A DNA stretch of 64,000 nt from IDS-8 sp964607425 (GTDB lineage: Bacteria > Pseudomonadota > Gammaproteobacteria > Steroidobacterales > Woeseiaceae): assembly GCA_964607425.1 (NCBI GenBank), contig CAZSKQ010000002.1, positions 1-64,000 of the forward strand. Reading direction: 5' to 3'. The translations under genes and the position numbers were made by a program. This document shows positions 7,416-16,431 of the stretch, piece after piece (within the stretch, counting starts at the first letter, position 1; every line of letters starts with the position of its first letter). The notes beneath the pieces were generated by a model. It searched no databases. It worked only from the letters and a program-made list of their open reading frames with translations, and was not told the origin of the DNA.

Positions 7416-10127
7416 TCAGTGCGCCTCGTCCCAGTTAGCGCCGCGACCGGCGCTGACCTTCAGCGGCACGGACAGGCTCGCCGCCGCGGCCATGCGCGAC
7501 ACGATCTCCTGCTGCACGGCTTCCGCCTCGGCGTCCGCGACTTCGAAGACCAGCTCGTCGTGGACCTGCATGATCATGCGGGCGGGGGCGCCGCTTTGCT
7601 CGATCCAGGCCTGCACGGCAATCATGGCGCGCTTGATGATGTCGGCCGCGGTGCCCTGCATGGGCGCGTTGATGGCGCTGCGTTCCGCGTACTGGCGGCG
7701 CTGCGGGTTACGGTCGTTGATCTCCGGCAGGTAGAGCCGGCGGCCGAACAGCGTCTCGACATAACCGGCCTCGCGCGCCTGCTGCCGGGTATTGTCCATG
7801 AAGCGCCGCACGCCCGGGTACCGTTCGAAATACAGGTCGACGTATTCCTGCGCCTCGGCGCGGCCGATCCCGAGCTGCTTGCCGAGCCCGAAGGCCGACA
7901 TGCCGTACATCAGGCCGAAATTGATCGCCTTGGCCGCCCGCCGCTGGTCCGCACTGACGCCATGAAGCGGCAGCCCGAATACCTCGGCCGCCGTGGCGCG
8001 GTGGATGTCCTCGTCGCCGGCGAAGGCGCGGAGCAACCCGGCATCGCCCGACAGGTGAGCCATGATCCGGAGCTCAATCTGCGAGTAGTCGGCGGCCAGC
8101 AGCACGTGGCCCGCGGGCGCGACGAACGCCTGGCGGATGCGCCGGCCTTCCGGCGTGCGAATCGGGATGTTCTGCAGGTTCGGATCCGTCGACGACAGCC
8201 TGCCGGTGGCGGCGATCGCCTGGCGATAGCAGGTGTGCACGCGGCCGGTCACCGGCGAAATCTGTGCCGGCAGCTTGTCGGTGTAGGTGCTTTTCAATTT
8301 GCTGACCGCGCGGTAGTCGAGGATCAGGCGCGGCAGCTCGTAATCGCGCGCGAGCTCGGCCAGCACGTCCTCGGCGGTCGACGGCTGGCCCTTCGGCGTC
8401 TTGCGGATGACCGGCAGGCCGTGGGTACCGAACAGGATTTCCTGCAGCTGCTTGGGCGAGCCGAGATTGAAAGGGCCGCCGGCCAGTTCGTGGGCCATCG
8501 CCTCCAGCGTCGCCATTTTCTCCGTCAGCTCGTCGCTCTGGATTTTCAGCATCTCGCGATCGATGAGCACGCCGTGGCGCTCCATGCCGAAGAGCACGGG
8601 CGCGAGCGGCTGCTCGATCTCCAGGTACAGCTTGCGCAGCGGTTCGTCCTTCTCGAGCTCGCCCCACAGCTTTTCGTGCAGCCGCAGGGTGATGTCGGCG
8701 TCCTCGGCGGCATACGCCGCGGCCACGCCGACGTCGACCTGGTTGAAGGTGAGCTGCTTCGCGCCCTTGCCGGCGATGTCCTCGAACAGGATCGTATCGG
8801 TGTCGAGGTAATGCCGAGCCGCCGCATCCATGTCGTGCCGGATCGCGACGCTGTTGAGCACATAGGACTCGAGCATCGTGTCGAACGCCAGGCCGCGCAG
8901 CTCGATGCCGTAACGCGCGAAGATGTGCGCGTCGTATTTGAGGTCGTGCCCGACTTTTTTCCGCTCCGGGTTCTCGAGGAAAGGCTTAAGCGCCGCCAGC
9001 ACCGCATCGCGCGGGAGTTGCTCCGGCGCGCCGGCGTAGTCGTGGCCGACCGGGATGTAGGCGGCTTCGCGCGGCGTGACGGAAAGCGAGATGCCGACGA
9101 GTTCCGCTTTCATGTAATCGAGGCCGGTCGTCTCGGTGTCGACAGATACGAGCGGCGCGTCTTCGATCCGCCGCAGCCAGCCTTCGAGCTCGTCCTGCGT
9201 GAGGATCGTCTCGTACTGGCCGCCGCTCGGCACCGGCGTTACCTCGGCCGCGACCTCCGTTATCTCCGCCGTCAACTGCTCGTCGAGCTGCCGGAGCAGT
9301 GCCTTCAACTCGAAGGCCGCGTAGAGCTGCCGCAGGTTGCTCACGTCGGGCTCGGTGCGCGTCAGCTCGTCCGGCTGGAAGGGCAGCGCGACGTCCTGCC
9401 GGATCGTTGCGAGCTCGCGGGACAGCCGGAGCTGGTCGATGTTCTCGCGCAGGCTTTCGCCGACCTTGCCGCCGATTGCGCCGGCGTTGGCGATGATTTC
9501 GTCCACCGTGCCGTACTCGTTCAGCCACTTGGCGGCCGTCTTGGCGCCGACCCGGGGCACGCCCGGGATGTTGTCGGAGGTGTCGCCGACGAGCGCGATC
9601 CAGTCGACGATCTGTTCCGGCCAGACGTCGAATTTCCGCTTCACGCCCTCGCGGTCCAGCACCGAGCCCGACATCGTGTTCACGAGAGTGACGTGCTCGT
9701 CCACGAGCTGTGCCATGTCCTTGTCGCTGGTGGAGACGAGCACGTTCATGCCTTTCGCGGCGGCGCGGCGGCAGAGCGTGCCGATGACGTCGTCGGCCTC
9801 GACGCCTTCGATGCGCAGTAGCGGCAGGCCCATGCCCTGCACCGCGGCGAGCAGCGGGTCGACCTGGGCGCGCAGCTCGTCCGGCATCGGCGGCCGGTTC
9901 GACTTGTACTTCTCGAACAGGGCATCGCGGAACGTCTTGCCCGGCGCGTCGAACACGACGGCGATGTGCTCGGCGGGTTCCTCGCGGCACAGCTTGTTGA
10001 TCATGTTCAGCACGCCCAGCAGCGCGCCGGTCGGGTCGCCGCGGGACGAGGACAGCTTCGGCAGCGCGTGGTAGGCGCGAAAGAGATAGGACGAGCCGTC
10101 GACCAGGACGAGGCGGTTGCCGCTCAT
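7416..10127 (-). CDS. polA: DNA polymerase I
   Basis: 903 residues with the full three-domain layout: 5'-3' exonuclease (about 1-290, starting MSGNRLVLVDGSSYLFRAYHA), 3'-5' exonuclease with an apparently intact catalytic motif VSVDTETTGLDY near residue 340, and the family A polymerase with LLAADYSQIELR (motif A), the O-helix RRAAKAINFGLMYGMS and QVHDELVFEV (motif C). It fills Okazaki gaps and repairs DNA. The start at 10127 matches the family; the frame extends 49 codons upstream without homology. A terminator lies about 230 bases downstream, after the small RNA candidate. Confidence 0.97.
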   Translation of the reverse strand: MSGNRLVLVDGSSYLFRAYHALPKLSSSRGDPTGALLGVLNMINKLCREEPAEHIAVVFDAPGKTFRDALFEKYKSNRPPMPDELRAQVDPLLAAVQGMGLPLLRIEGVEADDVIGTLCRRAAAKGMNVLVSTSDKDMAQLVDEHVTLVNTMSGSVLDREGVKRKFDVWPEQIVDWIALVGDTSDNIPGVPRVGAKTAAKWLNEYGTVDEIIANAGAIGGKVGESLRENIDQLRLSRELATIRQDVALPFQPDELTRTEPDVSNLRQLYAAFELKALLRQLDEQLTAEITEVAAEVTPVPSGGQYETILTQDELEGWLRRIEDAPLVSVDTETTGLDYMKAELVGISLSVTPREAAYIPVGHDYAGAPEQLPRDAVLAALKPFLENPERKKVGHDLKYDAHIFARYGIELRGLAFDTMLESYVLNSVAIRHDMDAAARHYLDTDTILFEDIAGKGAKQLTFNQVDVGVAAAYAAEDADITLRLHEKLWGELEKDEPLRKLYLEIEQPLAPVLFGMERHGVLIDREMLKIQSDELTEKMATLEAMAHELAGGPFNLGSPKQLQEILFGTHGLPVIRKTPKGQPSTAEDVLAELARDYELPRLILDYRAVSKLKSTYTDKLPAQISPVTGRVHTCYRQAIAATGRLSSTDPNLQNIPIRTPEGRRIRQAFVAPAGHVLLAADYSQIELRIMAHLSGDAGLLRAFAGDEDIHRATAAEVFGLPLHGVSADQRRAAKAINFGLMYGMSAFGLGKQLGIGRAEAQEYVDLYFERYPGVRRFMDNTRQQAREAGYVETLFGRRLYLPEINDRNPQRRQYAERSAINAPMQGTAADIIKRAMIAVQAWIEQSGAPARMIMQVHDELVFEVADAEAEAVQQEIVSRMAAAASLSVPLKVSAGRGANWDEAH

Positions 10128-10170
10128 CGTTCGGGCCCGGCTGGTCGGCGCCTTGTCGCGGGATAGGCGA

Positions 10171-10386
10171 TCACCGGTGCGGCGGCTCTTCCTGTGCGCC
10201 CACGTCCGCGTCCTCGTCAGGCTCTGGCTCCTGCGCCCGTTCCGGCCGCGGCGCGGGGCCGGGGACCGCGACACGGCCCGCCTCCGGGTCGTCCGGCAGG
10301 AACAATGGGCCTTTCTGCCCGCAGGCTGTTGCGCCGAGCAGCAGCAGGCCGAGCAGGGCCGTCGGCGGCGAAATTCTCGATTTCAT
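10171..10386 (-). CDS. lptM: LPS-assembly lipoprotein LptM (YifL)
   Basis: 71-residue lipoprotein starting MKSRISPPTALLGLLLLG with the lipobox and conserved core ATACGQKGPLFLPDD, the hallmark of LptM/YifL, then a Pro/Glu-rich tail. LptM assists the LptD/LptE outer-membrane translocon. The start at 10386 gives a proper signal peptide; the upstream extension of the frame does not. It lies 43 bases upstream of polA on the same strand. Confidence 0.85.
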   Translation of the reverse strand: MKSRISPPTALLGLLLLGATACGQKGPLFLPDDPEAGRVAVPGPAPRPERAQEPEPDEDADVGAQEEPPHR

Positions 10387-10438
10387 GAGCGGGGACGTGA
10401 ACAAACGAACCGGGATGGTATAACAGATCGCCAAATTT

Positions 10439-10474
10439 GTAGGAGCCCGCTTGCGGGCCGGCACATCCTGCAGC
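10439..10474. repeat. Single GTAGGAGC repeat copy, decayed right end
   Basis: GTAGGAGCCCGC, then TTGC, then GCGGGCC-like sequence: the left arm and a short loop of the same family as the cluster at 2748. The right arm ends ATCCTGCAG rather than CTCCTAC. It lies between divergent lptM and the esterase gene. Confidence 0.7.
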
Positions 10475-10505
10475 CCACGCACGCCACGCAATCCAGGAGA
10501 GGAGC

Positions 10506-11180
10506 ATGGCCACAGCCGAAACCGTAGAGGTAGTCCACGGAACAGAGCCGGACAGCAGCGTCATCCTGCTGCACGGGCTCGGCGCCGACGGGCATGATTT
10601 CGAGCCGATCGTGCCGGAGCTCCGCCTCGGCAACACGGCCGTGCGTTTCGTGTTCCCGCACGCGCCGGTGCGGCCGGTGACTATCAACGGCGGCATCGCG
10701 ATGCGCGCCTGGTACGACATCGTGAGCCTCGATCGGCACGGTCCGCAGGACGAGCAGGGAATCCGCGCGAGCAGTGAGCTCATGAGCGCGCTGATCGAGC
10801 GCGAGCACGAGCGCGGCATCGACTACTCGCGGATCGTGGCCGCCGGCTTCTCGCAGGGCGGCGCGGTCGCGCTGCACACGGGACTGCGTTTTCCGCATCG
10901 GCTCGCGGGCGTCATGGGGCTGTCGACCTGGTTACCCCTGGCGGAGACGCTGAAAACGGAAGTGCTTCCGGGGCGAGCCGTGCCGCCTGCCGAGCTGCCG
11001 GTTTTCATTGCGCACGGCACCGCCGATCCCGTCATTCCCGTCCAGTTCGGCCGGCAATCGGCGGAAGCGATAGCGGACGCGGGTTTCGACGTCGAGTGGC
11101 ACGAATACCCGATGCCGCACGCCGTGTCCCCGGCGGAAATCGCCGACATCCGTGCCTGGCTCCTGACAGTTTTGGCCTGA
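10506..11180 (+). CDS. Carboxylesterase / phospholipase family alpha/beta hydrolase
   Basis: 224-residue cytoplasmic serine hydrolase of the carboxylesterase-2 / acyl-protein thioesterase family. Visible features are the oxyanion motif LLHGLGADGHDF, the nucleophile elbow GFSQGGA (Ser), the acid in HGTADPVIP and the histidine in YPMPHAVSP, plus RAWYDI typical of the family. Such enzymes hydrolyse short acyl esters; the physiological substrate is unknown. AGGAGAGGAGC precedes the ATG. Same length as P. fluorescens esterase II type enzymes (about 220). Confidence 0.9.
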   Translation: MATAETVEVVHGTEPDSSVILLHGLGADGHDFEPIVPELRLGNTAVRFVFPHAPVRPVTINGGIAMRAWYDIVSLDRHGPQDEQGIRASSELMSALIEREHERGIDYSRIVAAGFSQGGAVALHTGLRFPHRLAGVMGLSTWLPLAETLKTEVLPGRAVPPAELPVFIAHGTADPVIPVQFGRQSAEAIADAGFDVEWHEYPMPHAVSPAEIADIRAWLLTVLA

Positions 11181-11235
11181 TCCCGGCGTTTGCCTTTGCG
11201 GCATGCCGGTGTCCGCCACCGGGCTCCAACGGCTC

Positions 11236-12021
11236 TTACCGCGATGCCATCGCAAAATGAACGTGGGAGTCGCCGGCCGGGACGCCGCCGGGATCGAAGC
11301 GGCGTTCGTGGATATCGATCTCGCCCGTTACGCTCGCGAGCAGCACTGTCGAACAGCGCGTGCCGTACTCCGGCGTTACCACGAACGGTGCCGCAATGGC
11401 GCGCGCGGTCTCGGGCGGCAGGTCGTCGGCAATCGCGTCCGCGATGTCGTCGCTGTTACCCGGTTCCCGGTCCGCGAGCAGCGCGAGCAGCGCTTCCGGG
11501 TCGATGGGGCCTTCGAGCAGAGATGCGAGCCGCGCCTTGCTGCGCAGCAGCTTGGGCCAGGGCGTGTCGAGCGACGCGTTGCTCAGCCCGTAGATGCCCG
11601 GTGCGAGCGCGCGCGCCGGGTCGCCGCGATTGGAGACGTAGGCGAGCTCGGGCGCGGGGTGAGGTCGAAGGTCACCGGCGAGCAGGCTGAACCCGGCATA
11701 GTCCGCGCCCTCCAGCGCCTCAGCGTAGCACAGCGGGCTGCGATCGTCCGCGAGGAAGCGCGTGACCAGCGCCCCGCGCGAGCGTGTCCCGGGATGCGGC
11801 GCCAGGTCTTCGCGATAGTTCGTCACCGTGGCAACCCGGCCGGAGCGCGCAACAGCGAGCCAGGTGCCGCCCGCCTTCATATCCCGCCCGCCGACGATGT
11901 GCGGCGCGTCCTTCCACCAATCGAGCGGCGCGGCCGGACGCGCATGGAATTCGTCGCGATTACCGGCGAGTACGAGCCGGTACCGCGGGTGAGCCTGCCA
12001 CGCGAAGACGATCAGGCACAT
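11236..12021 (-). CDS. NRDE (TANGO2) family protein
   Basis: 261 residues beginning MCLIVFAWQAHPRYRLVLAGNRDEFHARPA, with the NRDE signature that names the family and the conserved N-terminal Cys2. GGRDMKAGGTWLAV and VTNYRED are further family motifs. Eukaryotic TANGO2 has been linked to haem and lipid handling; bacterial function is unclear. I chose the ATG at 12021 because the Met-Cys start is invariant in the family. The stop of nudC lies 2 bases upstream, so the two are probably cotranscribed. Confidence 0.88.
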   Translation of the reverse strand: MCLIVFAWQAHPRYRLVLAGNRDEFHARPAAPLDWWKDAPHIVGGRDMKAGGTWLAVARSGRVATVTNYREDLAPHPGTRSRGALVTRFLADDRSPLCYAEALEGADYAGFSLLAGDLRPHPAPELAYVSNRGDPARALAPGIYGLSNASLDTPWPKLLRSKARLASLLEGPIDPEALLALLADREPGNSDDIADAIADDLPPETARAIAAPFVVTPEYGTRCSTVLLASVTGEIDIHERRFDPGGVPAGDSHVHFAMASR

Positions 12022-12023
12022 GA

Positions 12024-12932
12024 CTAACGCTTGCGCACCGGCGGGTGGTCGTGCGCCTCGAGCCAGTCGTCGACCAGCCGGCGCGCGATCGACAGGCGGT
12101 AGGGAAGCAGCGGGTAGCCGGACGTGAGCTCTTTGTGCGTGAACCACTGCGCGTCGACCAGTTCCCCGTCGTTCAGCGCGATATCGGTCGTCAGCGCCTC
12201 GGCGGTGAAGCCGAGCATCAGCGAGGACGGGAAGGGCCACGGCTGCGAGCTGTGGTAGCGGATGTTGTGCACGGAAACATTCGTCTCCTCCAGCACTTCT
12301 CGCTGCACCGCGTCCTCCAGGCTCTCGCCCGGTTCCACGAAGCCCGCAATGGTGGAATAGCGGCCTTCCGGCCAGCTCGGCTGCCGGCCCAGCAGGCAGC
12401 GGTCGCGATCCGACACCAGCACGATGATGGCAGGATCGACGCGCGGAAAGATCCGGATGCCGCAGTCGGGCCCGATGCAGATGCGCGTGTTGCCGCCGGA
12501 CTCCGGCCGCGACAGCGCGCCGCAGCGGCCGCAATACTTCTGCGAGCGATGCCACAGCACCAGCGCCCGCGCCTGTGCCACGAGGTTCGCTTCGTCCACC
12601 GGCAGCGAATTGCCAAGATAGCGCAGGTCGTGAAACTGGCCGATATCCCCGAACGGGGCGTCGCTCTCGCCGTCGATCTGCACGGCGAATACCGGCCGGC
12701 CGCGGTACATGCCGAGAAAAATGATGTCCTGTTCGCGCAGGTAAGCAGCGACGTCCCTCCGGGACAGCAGGATTGCGTGCAGCGGCTCACCCGTGGCCAG
12801 GCACTTGTCGCCCCAGACCGGCACGAACGCGCTGTCCTCGCTGGCCAGGGCGGATTTCAGCCACTCAGGGTCTTCGCGCCGATGGCCGGAGCGGTCGACG
12901 AAGGCACCGGCAAAAACGTTATGCCCGTTCAC
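12024..12932 (-). CDS. nudC: NAD(H) pyrophosphatase / RNA deNADding enzyme NudC
   Basis: 302 residues. A zinc ribbon is formed by YCGRCG and ICIGPDC, followed by the Nudix box GFVEPGESLEDAVQREVLEE and the NudC-specific SQPWPFPSSLM motif that recognises NADH. The enzyme hydrolyses NADH to NMNH and AMP and removes NAD caps from RNA. Length is slightly above E. coli NudC (257) because of a longer N-terminal domain, as in other proteobacteria. It lies 15 bases from a palindromic repeat and upstream of the NRDE gene. Confidence 0.95.
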   Translation of the reverse strand: MNGHNVFAGAFVDRSGHRREDPEWLKSALASEDSAFVPVWGDKCLATGEPLHAILLSRRDVAAYLREQDIIFLGMYRGRPVFAVQIDGESDAPFGDIGQFHDLRYLGNSLPVDEANLVAQARALVLWHRSQKYCGRCGALSRPESGGNTRICIGPDCGIRIFPRVDPAIIVLVSDRDRCLLGRQPSWPEGRYSTIAGFVEPGESLEDAVQREVLEETNVSVHNIRYHSSQPWPFPSSLMLGFTAEALTTDIALNDGELVDAQWFTHKELTSGYPLLPYRLSIARRLVDDWLEAHDHPPVRKR

Positions 12933-12946
12933 CCCGCTATCTTACT

Positions 12947-13004
12947 GTAGGAGCCCGCCATGCGGGCGACCCGCGCGGTGGGGTCGCCCGCATGGCGGCT
13001 CCTA
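12947..13004. repeat. GTAGGAGC inverted repeat overlapping the HlyD stop codon
   Basis: Long near-perfect palindrome. GTAGGAGCCCGCCATGCGGG (12947-12966) is mirrored by CCCGCATGGCGGCTCCTAC at 12986-13004. On the minus strand its GTAG supplies the TAG stop of the HlyD-like gene. It could also form a terminator-like hairpin at the end of the export cluster, although no T run follows. Confidence 0.92.
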
Positions 13005-14258
13005 CAGCTTGCCGGTGACTGAGTAGAGGGGCTCCAGCAGCCATTCGTAGAGCTTGCGGCGTTCGCCGAGAATGTCGGCTTCTACCAGCATTCCGGGACG
13101 GAGCGCCTCGTGCCTGCCGTACGCCACCACCGACTGCGCTTCCAGCTCGACCAGCACCCGGTAATACGGCTCGCGGGCCTGCACGTTGCTGTCGAGCGCG
13201 GCCAGCGCGTCCGGCGCCAGCGCGTTCCGGGAGACGCGCCGCACGGTACCGCGATGGTGACCGAATTTCTGGTGCGGAAACGCCTGGTAGCGCAGGAGCA
13301 CGGTGTCTCCCGGGCGGATGAAGCCGACCGCCCGGCTCGGCACCAGCAGCCGGGCCTGCAGCACCGAGCCGGCGGGCAGCAGGCTGAGTATCGGCTGGCC
13401 CGTTTCCACGGTTTGTCCCCGTTCGACCAGCGTGCTGGCGACGATGCCGTCCACGGGCGCCTGGACCAGCACCTCGCCGCCCGCCTCGATCCGTAGGCGC
13501 TCCTGCCCCAGCTCGGCGAGCTCGCGCTGGCTTGCGGCGGCTTCTGCGGCCTGGCGCGCCGCGAGTTCGCGCCCGCTTTGCTCCAGCCGCAGGATTTCGC
13601 GCTGCACGGCGACGCGCTGCCGCCTGAGCGCCTGGAGCGCGGCAGCGCGCTCGAGACCTGCCTGTTGCTGCTCCGTGAGCTGAAGCTGGCTGACGAAATC
13701 CCGCGCGGCAAGCTTGCGCAAGTGCGCGAGCCGTTGCTGCGCGATGCCGACCCGCTCGTGTTCGATGCCGATTGCCTGCTCGATCTCGTCGAGCTCGAGG
13801 CGCGCGGCGGCGAGCTGCTTTGCCTGCCCTTCGGCCTGCAACGCCAGGAGCTCCCGTTCCGAGGCCGCCGCCGTTAGCGCGGCGACGCGCTGCTCGTCCA
13901 GTCGTTCGAGCAGCCCCGATGTCAGGTCACCGGTCTCGCTGGTGGCACGCGGCGTGCCGATCACCGCCAGCGCTTGCCCGAGGGCGACCTCCGCACCTTC
14001 TTTCGGCAGCGGTCGCTGGACCACGCCGGCAGCGGGGGCGACCAGGGTGACGAGCCCCAGGTCGGGCACGAGCTGCCCCGCCACCCGGGAGCGCCGCGTG
14101 TAATCGCCGGCGGCCAGGAGCAGGACAATGGCCGCCGCGGCCGCGAGCGAAAACGCAGCGACCAGCCACAAGGAGGGCGGCTGTGACAGCGAGATGCCGC
14201 CCAGCCAGCTCCGGCTCCTGGCTGCGAGCGCCTCGCGGCGGAACAGCGGGTCTGCCAT
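13002..14258 (-). CDS. HlyD family periplasmic adaptor of a peptide exporter
   Basis: 418-residue membrane fusion protein. A short cytoplasmic N-terminus (MADPLFRREALAARS) is followed by one membrane helix (about 30-50), a split lipoyl-like domain (VVQRPLPKEGAEVALGQAL ... VLVQAPVDGIVASTLVERG) flanking a long Gln/Glu/Ala/Leu coiled coil (about 130-250), and a beta-barrel C-terminus. It would link the ABC exporter just upstream to an outer-membrane channel such as TolC. The gene begins 9 bases after the exporter stop. Its own stop codon comes from a palindromic repeat. CvaA-type adaptors for class II microcins have this architecture. Confidence 0.9.
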   Translation of the reverse strand: MADPLFRREALAARSRSWLGGISLSQPPSLWLVAAFSLAAAAAIVLLLAAGDYTRRSRVAGQLVPDLGLVTLVAPAAGVVQRPLPKEGAEVALGQALAVIGTPRATSETGDLTSGLLERLDEQRVAALTAAASERELLALQAEGQAKQLAAARLELDEIEQAIGIEHERVGIAQQRLAHLRKLAARDFVSQLQLTEQQQAGLERAAALQALRRQRVAVQREILRLEQSGRELAARQAAEAAASQRELAELGQERLRIEAGGEVLVQAPVDGIVASTLVERGQTVETGQPILSLLPAGSVLQARLLVPSRAVGFIRPGDTVLLRYQAFPHQKFGHHRGTVRRVSRNALAPDALAALDSNVQAREPYYRVLVELEAQSVVAYGRHEALRPGMLVEADILGERRKLYEWLLEPLYSVTGKL

Positions 14259-14267
14259 CCCGCCGCC

Positions 14268-16391
14268 TCACGCCGGCGCGGGAGCCGGGCGATCGCGCGC
14301 CCCGTTGGCCAGCGCTACGGGCCGCGGACGCGCTTCCCGCGCAATCCTCCCGCCCTTGAGCAGCAGCACGCGATCGGCACAGGCGATCGTCTCCCGGCGA
14401 TGCGCGACGATCACGCGCGTCAGCTCCAGCTTGCGCACGGCCTCGTTGACGGCACGCTCGCGCACCATGTCGAGGTGACTGGTAGCCTCATCGAGGAACA
14501 GGATCCGGGGCTTGCGGTACAGCGCCCGGGCGAGAATCACGCGCTGCTTCTGGCCGCCCGATAATGTGGTGCCCATGTCGCCGATGAGGCTCTGGTAGCC
14601 CATCGGCATAGCGGCAATGTCCTCGTGCACCGCCGCAAGGCGTGCGGCGGCCTCGACGCGGCTCATGGCATAGCCGTCGTCGCCCAGCGCGATGTTGTCG
14701 GCCACGGATCCCGCGAAGAGCCGGTCGTCCTGCATGACGGCCCCGACCATCGCGCGGTAGTTCTGCATGCCGAGCCTCGGCAGCTCGCAGCCGCCGATGC
14801 TGATGCTGCCGCTGGTGGGGCGCAACAGGCCGAGCAGGAGCATCAACAGCGTCGTCTTGCCGCAACCCGAGGCACCGGCGATGGCGATTGCTTCGCCTGC
14901 GCCGACCGTGAAGCTCAAATTCCTGAGGATCCACGGCTCGCCTTCGGCGTAGCGAAACGACAATTCCCGGACTTCGATGCGCGCCTCCAAGTGCTTCGGT
15001 TCGGCCCCGGCTTTGGCCGCGCAATCCTCGGGTGGCGCCAGCACGATGTCGGCGAGCCGTTCGCCGTGCAGGCGCAGCATGCGCAGCTCCACCCACTTGT
15101 CGATCAACGCGGCGATGCGACCGGCAAACTGGTCCTTGTACGCGAGATAAGCGATGAGCATCCCGACGGAAAAGGCATTTTCCATCACCAGCAGCGCACC
15201 CGCCCAGATCACCGCGATGCGTTCGGTGCCGAAAATCAGTGTGCTGGCGCTGGTAAAGCCGAGACCGAACTTCGCAAGCCAGATGTCGCGGTTGAACGTC
15301 TCGTTCACCAGGTTGGCGAAGGCGGATTCGCGCTGCCGCTCGACGCCGGCGACTTTGACCGACTGGATGCCGCGGATCGTCTCGAGCAAATTGCTCTGCT
15401 GGTGTGCACCGGCAACGAGCTGCTGCTCCGTGCCTTCCCGCACGGGATGGAAGCAGATCGCGCGCAAAGCGAGATAAAGGCCCACGGCAAGCAGGGTGAT
15501 GAGTGCGAGCTTCGCGCTGTAAATCACCATCATCGCCAGCGTGACCGCGGCCATGAACCCGTCGATCAGCGCCTCGACAAAGCTCGTGGTCAGCGTGCGC
15601 TGGATGTTGCGTACGCTTCCCATACGCGACACTACATCGCCCAGGTGGCGCCTCGCGAAAAAATCGAGCGGCAGCTTCAGCAGGTGCGAGAAGACATTGC
15701 CGACCCACTGCTGTGCAAGGCGCGTCGACAGGTAGATCAAAGCCCAGCCGCGCAGCAGCCCGATGGTCACGCGCAGCAACAGCACCAGCACGAAGCACGG
15801 AGCGAGCACGCTCAGCAGGTCACGGTCGGCGGACACCAGCACCTGGTCCACGATCCACTGCAGGAAGAAAGGTCCGATGATGACGAACACCTGCAACGCG
15901 AGGGACAGCGACAGGATCAGGGCCAGTGCCCGCCACAGGCCGCTCACGCCCCCGGTGAGCTGGCGCAGCGACACGCAGGGCGCGGCCGGGCGCGGCGTGA
16001 AATCCGATGCCGGCGTCAGTTCCAGCGCCACGCCGGTGAAATGCCCGGAGACTTCGTCGTAGCGGAGCCGGCGCTGGCCGAACGCGGGATCGAGAACGGT
16101 AACCCGGTGCCTGCCCGTCCTCGCCAGCACGACGAAGTGGTTCAGGTCCCAGTGGAGAATGCAGGGCAGGCGCAGATGCTTGAGCTGGTCGAGTTCCAGG
16201 CGGAGCGGTCGCGACCGCAGTCCCAGCCGGGAGGCGGCCTGCATGACGTGCGGGAGCGTCGTGCCCTTGAGCGAGAGCTGGAATGTTTGCCGCAGCTCCC
16301 GCAGATCTACCCTGCGCCCATGGTGCCGGCACAGCATCGCGAGGCAGGCGAGCCCGCATTCGGCGGCTTCGGCTTGCAGCACGGGTCGCAT
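14268..16391 (-). CDS. Peptidase-containing ABC exporter (C39; double-glycine peptide exporter)
   Basis: 707 residues. The N-terminal C39 cysteine peptidase has an intact site: Gln6 and Cys12 in LQAEAAECGLACLAM, His85 in HWDLNHFVVL and Asp101 in VLDPAFG. A six-helix transmembrane domain (about 160-430) follows, then an ATPase with Walker A GASGCGKTT, signature LSGGQKQR and Walker B RILFLDEAT. Such PCATs cleave the leader after Gly-Gly and export the peptide. The adjacent 83-codon gene encodes a peptide with exactly such a leader, so it is the likely substrate. CvaB and LagD type enzymes are the nearest known relatives. Confidence 0.94.
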   Translation of the reverse strand: MRPVLQAEAAECGLACLAMLCRHHGRRVDLRELRQTFQLSLKGTTLPHVMQAASRLGLRSRPLRLELDQLKHLRLPCILHWDLNHFVVLARTGRHRVTVLDPAFGQRRLRYDEVSGHFTGVALELTPASDFTPRPAAPCVSLRQLTGGVSGLWRALALILSLSLALQVFVIIGPFFLQWIVDQVLVSADRDLLSVLAPCFVLVLLLRVTIGLLRGWALIYLSTRLAQQWVGNVFSHLLKLPLDFFARRHLGDVVSRMGSVRNIQRTLTTSFVEALIDGFMAAVTLAMMVIYSAKLALITLLAVGLYLALRAICFHPVREGTEQQLVAGAHQQSNLLETIRGIQSVKVAGVERQRESAFANLVNETFNRDIWLAKFGLGFTSASTLIFGTERIAVIWAGALLVMENAFSVGMLIAYLAYKDQFAGRIAALIDKWVELRMLRLHGERLADIVLAPPEDCAAKAGAEPKHLEARIEVRELSFRYAEGEPWILRNLSFTVGAGEAIAIAGASGCGKTTLLMLLLGLLRPTSGSISIGGCELPRLGMQNYRAMVGAVMQDDRLFAGSVADNIALGDDGYAMSRVEAAARLAAVHEDIAAMPMGYQSLIGDMGTTLSGGQKQRVILARALYRKPRILFLDEATSHLDMVRERAVNEAVRKLELTRVIVAHRRETIACADRVLLLKGGRIAREARPRPVALANGARDRPAPAPA

Positions 16392-16431
16392 GTCTTGCCA
16401 CGGATCGGCGTTTAAACCGTCGCGGACGGCA

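Noticed and set aside
7359..9821. 820-codon plus-strand open frame opposite polA
   Set aside because: Shadow of polA: high GC leaves the opposite frame open. Composition is Arg/Val/Asp/His-rich with no domains, and polA is certain.
14625..16415. 596-codon plus-strand open frame opposite the C39 exporter
   Set aside because: Antisense shadow; no ribosome site, Gln/Arg/His-rich translation, while the opposite strand has all catalytic motifs.
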